Positions 53,650 to 61,923 of a stretch of 64,000 nt of DNA are shown piece by piece (the first letter of the stretch is position 1; every line of letters starts with the position of its first letter). The notes under the pieces are model-generated. The model did no database searches. It worked only from the letters and a program-made list of their open reading frames with translations, and had not been told where the DNA came from. Made by a program: the position numbers and the translations under genes. The stretch is from Cytophagales bacterium (GTDB lineage: Bacteria > Bacteroidota > Bacteroidia > Cytophagales > Thermoflexibacteraceae): positions 62,001 through 126,000 of the forward strand of contig JAAFKA010000010.1 in NCBI GenBank assembly GCA_013299115.1, read 5' to 3'.

Positions 53650-55656
53650 ATGCCAAAAAACTTATTCCTATTTGCTTTCTTGCTATTTTTTACGTCCTAT
53701 TTTGGTCTTGCCCAAGACACTTTACCCACCGTTTTACAGCCTGATGTAAAAGAACTGTTGGAGGCAAAAGTGGAAGTCAATCAAGAGGAAGTTATCTCTA
53801 CGGGGAGTTCCAAAGAAACTTTGTTGCGAGAAGCAGCGGGGATAATGTCGGTTATCAATGCCGAAACTATCCGCAATTTGGCAGTCCGTGATTTGCGAGA
53901 ACTATTGCAAACGGTGGCGGGTTTTGATTTTGGGACAGAACCCTCCGAAGGCACTATTTCGGGCATTATGCGAGGCAATGGGGCTGCTTCGGGTGGGATA
54001 CTGCTGATGATTGACGACATAATGATGAACGAAGTTGCTTATAATACCTATCTTTTCGCCAATCGTATTTCCTTAGACCACATAGAGAGAATAGAAATTA
54101 TTAGAGGAGCAGGCTCTGTACGCTATGGCGGTTCGGCGGCTTTGGGTGTAATCAATGTGATAACCAAAAAGTATGAACAAGGCATTGGGACTACTGCCTC
54201 CGTACAGTCGGGCGTATCGGAAGGAGCTTTGTCGAGGAGTAATTTCTATTTTTCTACTGCCCAACGCTATAACAACAAGGTGGAAATTTCGTTGGCTGCT
54301 TCGCGTGGCTACAACCGCCAAAGTAATTCCATAGATAAATTAACTATTGGTGGAATAGACAGAACTATCAGCTACCGAGATTCTGCTATGAATACCAGCA
54401 CCAATATTAGTTTGGGACTGAAATACAATGCCCTGAAAATCAATATAATGTATGACGAATTTGAAAATAAAACTTATTATGGTGATGGCAATCCTTATTT
54501 CAAAGGCGTATTTGCAACCATAGAAAATACGTTTCAATTAGGAAAAAAACTTACTTTTACGCCCTCCTACGCCTTGCGGGTACAAGAACCTTGGAACTAT
54601 AATAACATTGCAATAGGTGCTTATTACAATATATATGCAGTTAGGCACACCGCCAATGCTATTTTTCGCTATGCACCTCACCCACACTTTAACATGATAG
54701 CAGGGCTAAGTTTTTTTGGAGACGACCTGCAAGGCAAAAGTTCTTTGCTTGTCTTTTCTAATGGCACAGGCAGAGCAAACCTCAATGACATAGCCTTATT
54801 GAGTGAATTGGTCTATAATTCCAAATATGGTAACCTCATTGTTGGTGCAAGGTTAGACAAATACAGCAGTGCTACTTCGCCTGTTTTTATCCCTCGTTTT
54901 GCTTACACCAAAATTTTTGGTAATTTTCACGCCAAAGCCTTGTATAGTTTTGCGTTTAGAAACCCCTCACCCGCCGAAGCAGGTTATGCAACAAAAGCCT
55001 TAGAACCGCAAAAATCGCAAAGTGCAGAGGTTGAAGTGGGCTACAAATGGAAAGATAGACTAACTTTGACTGCCAATTTGTTCAATATTATTATTTCTGA
55101 TATTATTGTCTTTACATTTGATAACCAACAATCGGACTATAAAAATCAAGGCTCTACGGGGACAAATGGTGTGGAATTGGAACTTAAGTACCAACACAAA
55201 AAGCTGTTTTTTAGGGGTAACTATGCCTATTATGCCACCAATTACAGCCAAGCGGGGTTGGCAAACTTGTTTTTTGGTGTGCCACTTGCCGAACAGACCA
55301 AAGAGATTATTGTGCCAACTAACGACCAGCAATTTTTGGGTTTTCCAAACCACAAGGTTACTGCCCAAATAGGCTATCGGTGGACAAACAATTTTTCTAC
55401 ACAAGGCACTGCCATTGTGCATGGCACAAGAACCACCGCCTCGCAATATGAATTTTTGGAACTGCCCACAACAACGGTTTTAAATCTTAACCTTTCATAC
55501 AGAAATTTTTTTATCAAAGGGCTAACCGTAGAGGCGGGGGTATATAATTTGCTCGACCAACGCAGCATAGTAGCAGCTTATTCAACAGGTGATGAAACCT
55601 ATTATGTTTTAGACCCCAAAAGGGAGTTTATTATGAAGTTGAGGTATGGGTTGTAG
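53650..55656 (+). CDS. TonB-dependent outer-membrane receptor, paralogue 1
   Basis: The 668-residue protein is called from ATG 53650, giving a clean signal peptide (MPKNLFLFAFLLFFTSYFGL followed by AQD); the frame is open to a TTG at 53632. A TonB-box-like EEVISTGSSKE precedes a plug domain (about 60-165) with RDLRELLQTVAGFDFG, DHIERIEIIRGAGSVRYGGS and ALGVINVITKK. The rest is a beta-barrel with alternating aromatic strands to the terminal KREFIMKLRYGL. There is no SusC-type carboxypeptidase-like N-terminal domain. The substrate is unknown. A close paralogue is at 61924. Confidence 0.92.
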   Translation: MPKNLFLFAFLLFFTSYFGLAQDTLPTVLQPDVKELLEAKVEVNQEEVISTGSSKETLLREAAGIMSVINAETIRNLAVRDLRELLQTVAGFDFGTEPSEGTISGIMRGNGAASGGILLMIDDIMMNEVAYNTYLFANRISLDHIERIEIIRGAGSVRYGGSAALGVINVITKKYEQGIGTTASVQSGVSEGALSRSNFYFSTAQRYNNKVEISLAASRGYNRQSNSIDKLTIGGIDRTISYRDSAMNTSTNISLGLKYNALKINIMYDEFENKTYYGDGNPYFKGVFATIENTFQLGKKLTFTPSYALRVQEPWNYNNIAIGAYYNIYAVRHTANAIFRYAPHPHFNMIAGLSFFGDDLQGKSSLLVFSNGTGRANLNDIALLSELVYNSKYGNLIVGARLDKYSSATSPVFIPRFAYTKIFGNFHAKALYSFAFRNPSPAEAGYATKALEPQKSQSAEVEVGYKWKDRLTLTANLFNIIISDIIVFTFDNQQSDYKNQGSTGTNGVELELKYQHKKLFFRGNYAYYATNYSQAGLANLFFGVPLAEQTKEIIVPTNDQQFLGFPNHKVTAQIGYRWTNNFSTQGTAIVHGTRTTASQYEFLELPTTTVLNLNLSYRNFFIKGLTVEAGVYNLLDQRSIVAAYSTGDETYYVLDPKREFIMKLRYGL

Positions 55657-55736
55657 GGTAGATTTTATCTATGAATGAGCTATTGCAATAGGATTTTCAC
55701 TACTTTTATTTATCTTGCCGTTTGAAAATTAGTATT

Positions 55737-56810
55737 ATGCAACTAAAAAGTATTTCTATAAAAAAATTTCAGAGCATCAAAGAAACTGCTATCCTAAATA
55801 TTCCAGCCAATAATCAGTGGATTTTTATGACAGGAGAAAATGGCAAGGGGAAAACCAACCTTTTGCAAGCAATAGCTTTGGGTCTAATGGGCTATGAAAA
55901 TCATACCTATTCCTTTGCCAAAAAACGGAGTATAGAGATTATTAGCACCTTGCATAAAACAGCTACAACCGAAACAAGCAAACTAACAACTTCTACAAAG
56001 CCTTTGGTGGCGATGGCTGCTTATGGTTCTTCTCGCCAAGACATAGCCCCCTATGACAATGACGAAGAGGCATTAAATAGTCCTACCTATAGCTTGTTCA
56101 GAACCAGAGGCTACTTAAAAAGTATAGAATTAGAATTAGCCAAATGGTATTTGAAACGGGAAATTAGCAATGAATTTAAAGAAAAATATGACAATGTGGT
56201 GGCGGTATTAAAAAAATTACTACCAAATATTGCAGAAATTACAATAGATATAAACAATAAAGACAAAGTAAAATATACAGAACAAGACGAAAATGGAAAA
56301 ACTTATCCACCTGTTTATTTTGCACAGTTGGCATCGGGTTTCAAGTCTATTATCAGCATTGTTGGCGATATGATTATTCGGTTTTTTGAGCAAACAAAAA
56401 CAAATAATCCAGCAAAGTTTGAAGGTATTGTTATTATAGATGAATTGGATTTGCATTTACACCCTAATTTGCAGATGCAATTACCGACCTTGCTATCAAC
56501 AATTTTTCCACATATTCAATTTATTGTATCTACCCACAGCCCTATTCCTTTGTTGGGTGCAGTTCGCAATTCTGTATTTATCAACGTAACAAGAAATGCA
56601 AAAGATGGCACAATGGTTAGCAACCTTGACCACATAGATATTTTTAATCTTACGCCAAATACGATTTTGTCTTCGCCTTTGTTTGAATTTAATACCATTT
56701 ATCCGAAAAATCACAAACCCGAAGACAACATAAGAACAGAAGATTTATATGATGAGGTAAAACTCAATGATTTTTTGCGAAAAAGATTAGAAAAATTTGT
56801 AAATTCTTAG
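55737..56810 (+). CDS. AAA/ABC-type ATPase, Septu PtuA-like
   Basis: The 357-residue protein is called from ATG 55737 (MQLKSISIKKFQSIKETAIL); a TTG at 55722 is possible. It is an SMC/RecF-like ATPase: Walker A GENGKGKT (33-40), Gln-loop region LVAMAAYGSSRQ, ABC-signature-like QLASGFKSII (197-206), Walker B IVIIDELDLHLHP (231-243) and the switch histidine in STHSPIPLLG. An ATPase of this type followed within 3 nt by an HNH nuclease is the layout of Septu anti-phage systems (PtuA+PtuB). The function is inferred from this pairing. Confidence 0.82.
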   Translation: MQLKSISIKKFQSIKETAILNIPANNQWIFMTGENGKGKTNLLQAIALGLMGYENHTYSFAKKRSIEIISTLHKTATTETSKLTTSTKPLVAMAAYGSSRQDIAPYDNDEEALNSPTYSLFRTRGYLKSIELELAKWYLKREISNEFKEKYDNVVAVLKKLLPNIAEITIDINNKDKVKYTEQDENGKTYPPVYFAQLASGFKSIISIVGDMIIRFFEQTKTNNPAKFEGIVIIDELDLHLHPNLQMQLPTLLSTIFPHIQFIVSTHSPIPLLGAVRNSVFINVTRNAKDGTMVSNLDHIDIFNLTPNTILSSPLFEFNTIYPKNHKPEDNIRTEDLYDEVKLNDFLRKRLEKFVNS

Positions 56811-56813
56811 GCT

Positions 56814-57719
56814 ATGGTAAAAGTAGAAAAAGACTTAAAAGTTATTCCGAATAGTTTGCAAGATGCTGATTGCAAGCATAATTTGATAATTATTCTTGCA
56901 GCAGGTAATGGGGAAGCTATCAATGACAAGATTTACAAAGGTATCAAGAATAATACAAACTCAGATGGTTTTGGAGATGTGCAACAAGCCCTAAAAGACT
57001 TGTATCGCAATAAATGTGCGTATTGTGAAAGCCCCGAATTTAACCCACAGATAGAGCATTATAGACCGAAAAAGGGCTTAATGACTAAAAATAGTGCTTT
57101 GAAATGGAAAAAAGTAGAAACTCACAAAGGTTATTATTGGTTATGTTATGATTGGAGTAATTTAGTGCCTTCGTGTGCAAGTTGCAACGGAATAGGGCGA
57201 GGCAAAGATGTAAAATTTCCATTGTTGAACGAAAGCAAACGGATTTTTAAGCCAACTGTTGATAACAATGCTATTGCTCTGAACGAAATAGAAAAACCCT
57301 ATTTGTTACACCCCGAAATTGACGAACCTAAAAACTTCTTTCGTTTTGATGACAAAGGTAATATTTTTGGGACAGACACAGCAGGCAGAGGGGAAATGAC
57401 CATAGAAATTTGTTGGCTACGGGCTAACGAAACTTTGAGATTTAACAGAAAAGACCAAGTTTTTGATTACTATACAGATGCCCTAATTGCAGCACTAAAT
57501 TTGTCTGATGTTGTTGCTAAACAGGGTTTAATCAAAAAAATTATTGAAAAATTATATAGAGATTTACACAACCCTGAAAAATCTTTTCGGTTGTATCGTT
57601 GGTATTTCTATACACATTTCAAAGAGTTTTTGGCTATTTCTTTGCTCCCACAACCAGAAATAGATTTTATTCTGGGGATTTATGAGGAGGTTTATGAAGA
57701 AAATAGTGAAGCAAAATGA
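56814..57719 (+). CDS. HNH endonuclease, Septu PtuB-like
   Basis: The 301-residue protein has a zinc-bound HNH motif: RNKCAYCES (Cys68, Cys71), then IEHYRPKKG with His82, then YDWSNLVPSCASCNGIGRGK (Asn116, Cys121, Cys124). This is the McrA/TIGR02646-like form used by PtuB effectors. The C-terminal half (about 150-301) is helical and has no motif I recognise. It starts 3 nt after the ATPase stop. By Septu logic the ATPase holds the nuclease until infection, after which DNA is cut; no experiment supports this here. Confidence 0.82.
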   Translation: MVKVEKDLKVIPNSLQDADCKHNLIIILAAGNGEAINDKIYKGIKNNTNSDGFGDVQQALKDLYRNKCAYCESPEFNPQIEHYRPKKGLMTKNSALKWKKVETHKGYYWLCYDWSNLVPSCASCNGIGRGKDVKFPLLNESKRIFKPTVDNNAIALNEIEKPYLLHPEIDEPKNFFRFDDKGNIFGTDTAGRGEMTIEICWLRANETLRFNRKDQVFDYYTDALIAALNLSDVVAKQGLIKKIIEKLYRDLHNPEKSFRLYRWYFYTHFKEFLAISLLPQPEIDFILGIYEEVYEENSEAK

Positions 57720-57728
57720 AAACATAGC

Positions 57729-60329
57729 ATGAAAAACACTCTACCATATTTTCTCCTCCTCTGTTTTTGCTTTTTGGCAATGCAGATGAGCCACGCCCAA
57801 CAAAATAATACTGCCCTTTGGAAACAATCCTTAGCGGAGGCTGAACAACAGGGCAACACGAGCCAAATTGTAAACATTGCCAACCAATTAGCAGCGTTTT
57901 ATGTGCAGCAAAAAGATTATGCTGCTGCCTTGCCACACACTTTGACTGCCTTAAAAAGTGCCGAAAGTTTGAGCAAATCACCTGAAAATGATAAAAAAGT
58001 TGCTGAATTGCATTTTTTGCTTGCCAATATCTACAAAAATCAAAAGGCGTATAGCCAAAGTTTAGTACATTTGCAAAAAGCACAACCTGTTTACCAAAAC
58101 TCTGTCCGCCAAACCGAATGGACAAAGGAAATGGCTGTTTGCTATGCTTTGCAAAAAGATTATGCCAATGCCGAAAAACATTATGCGGACTTGTTGCCAA
58201 TAGCCCAACAAAATAAAGACACAAACACCGAAGTTTTGGCTTTGTCTAATTTAGTCAGCCTTTGTTCGGCACAAAAAAAATATACAGCAGCTACGGAATA
58301 TTCCCAAAAATTGGTGGCTTTTTATGAAAAAACGGAGGCAAACAACCCAAACAAAAAAGACGAAAAAACTACCGAAAATTTGGCTTTGGGCTACCAAAAC
58401 ACAGGCTATTTGTTTCGCCAACAAGGAGATTTGAAAAACTCTGCCTTGTATTTGAACAAAGCTATTGAAAAATTTAGCCAACAGAACCAAGAAAATAGTA
58501 CGGTTGTCAATAACATGGCGGTTACGTATTCTATGCTCGGCAATTTTGCTGCCGCCGATGCCTATTACAAAAAGGCAATAGAGTTGGGTAGCAAAAGCAA
58601 AAATCTCACAGACCTTGCGACTGCCTACAATTTGGCTGCGGGCAATGATTTAGTCCGCAAACGGAGTTTTGATGCCATTTCCCTCGCCAATAAATCTATT
58701 GAAGTTGCCAAACCTATCAACGCCTACAAAGCATTGAGTGATGCGTATTTGGTGCTAAATAATGCTTATACGCAGCAAGGTGATTTTAAGCAAGCCCAAG
58801 AAAATTTTAAATTGGCGGAGGACTACCGCAAATTATTGGAGGCACAAGCAGCCAAACAAAAAGAGGACAACCAAAAAGCACAGGCAGCTACGCAACAAAC
58901 CGAAAATGATTTGTTGTTGGCAATGGCGGACAAGGAAAAGCAAAACTTGACCTTAAAACAAATGGCGTTGGAGGCTCAAAAGCAAGAACAGGCTTTGCAA
59001 CTTTTGCAACAAGAAAAAAACTTGCAAACAGCCAAACTAAAAAATGAACAATTAGCCAAAGAAACTGCCGAACAGCAGCTAAAACTTGCCCAACAAAGAC
59101 TGGAAACAGAGAGAAAAAACCAAGAAATTGCACGTTTGGAACAACAAAAGCAACTGCAAAATCTGGAAATAGAGAAAAAACAAGCCCAACAAGAGGAGCA
59201 AAAAAAGGCGTTGGAATTAGAAAAAAATAGAAATCAGTTGTTAGAAACCAACCGAAAAGTGCAAGATTTGGAATTGAAGGAGGGCAAAAACAGAGAACAG
59301 TTGGCATATTGGGCTATTATTGGTGCTTTTTTGATTGTGGCTATTGTGGCAGTGGCTTTGTGGCGAAACCATAAGCAAAACAAATTATTGAGAATACAGC
59401 AAGCAGAGATTGGTGAGAAAAATGCAGAATTGCAAGCCTCCGAAGAAGAACTGCGACAAAATGCAGATATGTTGGTGGCAATGAATGATAATTTGTCCGA
59501 AACTTTGGGGCAGGTGCAGGAGCAAAAAGTGATTATAGAAAAGAAAAACGGCGACATTGTGGCTTCTATCAACTATGCGTTGCGGATTCAAAAAGCTATT
59601 TTGCCACCGTTGAGCCAAATACAGGCTGAGTTTCCCGAAAGTTTTGTGTTCTACAAACCTCGCGATATTGTGAGTGGAGATTTTTATTGGTTTGCCACAC
59701 TGCCCGAAAAAACTATTTTGGTGGCTGCCGACTGCACAGGACATGGTGTTTCAGGTGCTTTTATGACCATGATTGGCAACAATATGCTCAACCAAATCAT
59801 AGAGGAGCAAAACATTACCGAGCCAGACGAAATCCTTAACCAAGTGCCAGCCTTGCTCCTCAAAATTCTATCTTCTTCCGAAAATAAGATGAAAGACGGT
59901 ATGGATTTGGCTATTTTATCGGTTGCCAAACCCAAACAACAAGATGCAACCACGCCCATACCCGTTAGCTATGCAGGGGCAATGATACCTTTGTATTACG
60001 TTGAAAATCAAGAACTTAAAGAAATTAAAGCCGACAAAATGCCGATTGGAATTAGCAAAAATGAAGGGTTTAGATACAAAAAACACAGCTTGGCGGTGCA
60101 AAGTGGCACCAGTTTCTATTTGGCTTCTGATGGCTACCAAGACCAATTTGGTGGCGAGGCTAATCGCCGTTTTATGAAACGCCAAGTGCGTGAGTTGCTG
60201 CTGTCTATTCACGCAAAACCTATGGCAGACCAGCAAATTCTTGTTGAAAATACGATTAGGGACTGGCAAGACGCAGGCAATGAAAACCAAACTGATGATA
60301 TGATGGTGGTGGGAATAAAGGTTGGGTAG
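57729..60329 (+). CDS. TPR-coiled-coil-SpoIIE sensor phosphatase
   Basis: The 866-residue protein has a signal peptide (MKNTLPYFLLLCFCFLAMQM followed by SHAQQ) and about seven TPRs (30-360, for example NLALGYQNTGYLFRQQGDLK). A long Gln/Glu/Lys coiled coil (about 370-510) is followed by one membrane helix (AYWAIIGAFLIVAIVAVALW), a second coiled coil and a SpoIIE/PP2C domain (about 610-866) with SGDFYWFATLPEKTI, ADCTGHGVSGAFMTM and DGYQDQFGG. Unlike 46099 it has no GAF domain. It starts only 9 nt after the HNH nuclease, so it may be co-transcribed with the Septu-like pair. Confidence 0.92.
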   Translation: MKNTLPYFLLLCFCFLAMQMSHAQQNNTALWKQSLAEAEQQGNTSQIVNIANQLAAFYVQQKDYAAALPHTLTALKSAESLSKSPENDKKVAELHFLLANIYKNQKAYSQSLVHLQKAQPVYQNSVRQTEWTKEMAVCYALQKDYANAEKHYADLLPIAQQNKDTNTEVLALSNLVSLCSAQKKYTAATEYSQKLVAFYEKTEANNPNKKDEKTTENLALGYQNTGYLFRQQGDLKNSALYLNKAIEKFSQQNQENSTVVNNMAVTYSMLGNFAAADAYYKKAIELGSKSKNLTDLATAYNLAAGNDLVRKRSFDAISLANKSIEVAKPINAYKALSDAYLVLNNAYTQQGDFKQAQENFKLAEDYRKLLEAQAAKQKEDNQKAQAATQQTENDLLLAMADKEKQNLTLKQMALEAQKQEQALQLLQQEKNLQTAKLKNEQLAKETAEQQLKLAQQRLETERKNQEIARLEQQKQLQNLEIEKKQAQQEEQKKALELEKNRNQLLETNRKVQDLELKEGKNREQLAYWAIIGAFLIVAIVAVALWRNHKQNKLLRIQQAEIGEKNAELQASEEELRQNADMLVAMNDNLSETLGQVQEQKVIIEKKNGDIVASINYALRIQKAILPPLSQIQAEFPESFVFYKPRDIVSGDFYWFATLPEKTILVAADCTGHGVSGAFMTMIGNNMLNQIIEEQNITEPDEILNQVPALLLKILSSSENKMKDGMDLAILSVAKPKQQDATTPIPVSYAGAMIPLYYVENQELKEIKADKMPIGISKNEGFRYKKHSLAVQSGTSFYLASDGYQDQFGGEANRRFMKRQVRELLLSIHAKPMADQQILVENTIRDWQDAGNENQTDDMMVVGIKVG

Positions 60330-60375
60330 TTTTTGTGTGAAATATTTTTTAAAAATTTAGTTATTACTAAACTTT

Positions 60376-60771
60376 ATGCCTAAATTTGAACTCCAAAAGA
60401 TAGATGCTATTGTTGGCAAGCAAGCATTTTATAAATTGCTGAAAGATGGTAATTGTGAGTTTGACGAATTTGTTGCACAAATTAAAGCAGAAGGAAGTTT
60501 TGATAAAGAAATTACAAAAATTTATGCCTTAATGCAGCAAATAGTAGAACTCAAAACTTTGCCACAAGAAAAATTTAAAGAACTCCCAAATCCGAAATCA
60601 GAGATTAAGGAGTATGAAATCAAAACCAAACATTTAAGGGTTTATTTATTTCATCAGGCAAATACAGGCAAAATAATTGTTACAGGTGGCAAAAAAACTA
60701 CACAAGACCAAGACATTGCACATTTCAGAGAAACCAAAAAGAAGTATTTGGAAAACTTAAAAACTAAATAA
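60376..60771 (+). CDS. HigB/Gp49-like type II toxin
   Basis: The 131-residue protein has a RelE-superfamily C-terminal core: EYEIKTKHLRVYLFHQANTG, KIIVTGGKKTTQDQDIAHFR and a terminal helix KKKYLENLK. This is the pattern of phage-derived Gp49/HigB toxins, which are ribosome-dependent or free mRNA interferases. The N-terminal 55 residues (EFDEFVAQIKAEGSFDKEIT) are helical. The Xre-type gene 28 nt downstream fits the 'toxin first' order of higBA operons. Toxin activity is inferred. Confidence 0.82.
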   Translation: MPKFELQKIDAIVGKQAFYKLLKDGNCEFDEFVAQIKAEGSFDKEITKIYALMQQIVELKTLPQEKFKELPNPKSEIKEYEIKTKHLRVYLFHQANTGKIIVTGGKKTTQDQDIAHFRETKKKYLENLKTK

Positions 60772-60799
60772 ACAAAATAGCTTAAACAAAACTAAAAAA

Positions 60800-61153
60800 A
60801 TGACAAGAGAAGAACTTTTGCAATCAGAAGAATACTGGCTGACAAGCATACAAACGGATTTGTTTAACGAATTGCATAGCTACATGGAAACTCACAACCT
60901 TAATCGTACACAATTAGCTGCACATTTGGGCGTAAGCAAGGGCTATGTAACGCAAGTTTTGAGTGGAGATTTTGACCATAGACTTTCAAAATTGATAGAA
61001 CTTTCTCTGGCTATTGGCAAAGTTCCTGTTTTGCAGTTTAAAAATTTGGCTGAGGTTTTGCAAAAAGAAAAGCAAACCAAATTCACAATCCTTTTCAATA
61101 AATCTTTCAATAGTTTTAATACAGAAAAGACACCAACACTAAAAATAGCTTAA
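60800..61153 (+). CDS. Xre/HTH antitoxin (HigA-like) with C-terminal extension
   Basis: The 117-residue protein has a Xre-type HTH at about residues 34-75 (NRTQLAAHLGVSKGYVTQVL followed by SGDFDHRLSKLIELSLAIGK). About 40 further residues (LQFKNLAEVLQKEKQTKFTI, then LFNKSFNSFNT) are hydrophobic and aromatic. In toxin-antitoxin-chaperone systems such a tail is the chaperone-addiction segment; here that reading rests on the SecB-like gene downstream. The antitoxin should also repress its own operon. Confidence 0.85.
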   Translation: MTREELLQSEEYWLTSIQTDLFNELHSYMETHNLNRTQLAAHLGVSKGYVTQVLSGDFDHRLSKLIELSLAIGKVPVLQFKNLAEVLQKEKQTKFTILFNKSFNSFNTEKTPTLKIA

Positions 61154-61165
61154 AACTATCGTACA

Positions 61166-61573
61166 ATGAATGTAGATATATCCTTAGCAAGTATTGAGGA
61201 AACAGAATTTTTTTATAAAAACTCTATTCTCAATGTTGCCAATTTTGATGCAGATGTCCTACAAATGCACGTTAATTTGCTAAAAAATATTGATTTAAGC
61301 CAAAACTTTGTAAATATTCTTACCATTGTAACTTATACTTACAATGAGCAGGAAGCACTACGTTTGCAAGTCAAGATTGATTTTGCTTTGCCACAACTGC
61401 CCGAAATTATTACACAAAACGCAAATGGCTGGCAACTTCCCGAAGCCATTGATACCGTCTTACAAAGCATTAGTTACTCTACTGTTCGTGGTTTTTTGGC
61501 TGCCAAAACGCAAGGTTTGCCACTTCATAAGTTTTATATGCCGATTGTAGACCCACAACAGTTTGTGAATTAA
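61166..61573 (+). CDS. Probable SecB-like chaperone of a toxin-antitoxin-chaperone module
   Basis: The 135-residue protein has a central beta region (NILTIVTYTYNEQEALRLQV, then KIDFALPQLPE) and a C-terminal block SISYSTVRGFLAAKTQGLPL followed by HKFYMPIVDPQQFV. That end matches the SecB-like pattern of a Tyr/Arg helix followed by a Pro-rich strand (P-I-x-x-P), as in small chaperones that follow HigBA-type pairs. It starts 12 nt after the antitoxin stop, in the same operon. The fold assignment is from pattern memory and needs profile or structure confirmation; otherwise it would be a hypothetical protein. Confidence 0.65.
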   Translation: MNVDISLASIEETEFFYKNSILNVANFDADVLQMHVNLLKNIDLSQNFVNILTIVTYTYNEQEALRLQVKIDFALPQLPEIITQNANGWQLPEAIDTVLQSISYSTVRGFLAAKTQGLPLHKFYMPIVDPQQFVN

Positions 61574-61582
61574 GAAAAAAAT

Positions 61583-61700
61583 AATTGTTTAGGTACGTTG
61601 GCAATGGTCGCAGCCCTTGACAATCGTACCACGTTTTTTATACGATTGTCAAGGGCTGTGACCATTGCCAACCCATAAAAAGTGGAGTACCTAAACAGTT
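61583..61700. repeat. 118-nt two-stem hairpin after the TAC-like operon
   Basis: Outer 14-nt arms AATTGTTTAGGTAC (61583-61596) and GTACCTAAACAGTT (61687-61700) have one G-T type mismatch. Inner 32-nt arms (61597-61628 and 61641-61672) also have one, at GGTCGC/GTGACC. A 12-nt T-rich loop (61629-61640) separates the inner arms. It begins 10 nt after the chaperone-like gene ends, within the otherwise gene-free 61574-61923. Confidence 0.85.
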
Positions 61701-61805
61701 ACGAAAAAAAATAACTACCAAAACTAACAGGGGAAGTTCTTAGGAAAAACACTTTATACTTTCCAAGTTTTAAAAACTTGATAGATATTTTTGTTTTGTT
61801 TTTCG

Positions 61806-61813
61806 TATATTTG
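61806..61813 (+). promoter_or_regulatory. Bacteroidota -7 promoter box before TonB receptor 2 (TATATTTG)
   Basis: TATATTTG is an exact TAnnTTTG match in the leader of the receptor gene at 61924, leaving a 5' untranslated region of about 105 nt. Confidence 0.45.
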
Positions 61814-61923
61814 TGTAAACCAAATTTGCTGGTTAGTAAAACAAGTGTGGGAAATGAAAGAAGATATGCAGAAGTTTGATTTTATGATGAGTTATTAGTA
61901 AATATACGTAAAAAATTGAACCA

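Noticed and set aside
57667-58224. 185-codon minus-strand frame opposite the TPR-SpoIIE gene
   Set aside because: Cys/His-rich, no motif, overlaps two real genes; typical antisense shadow.
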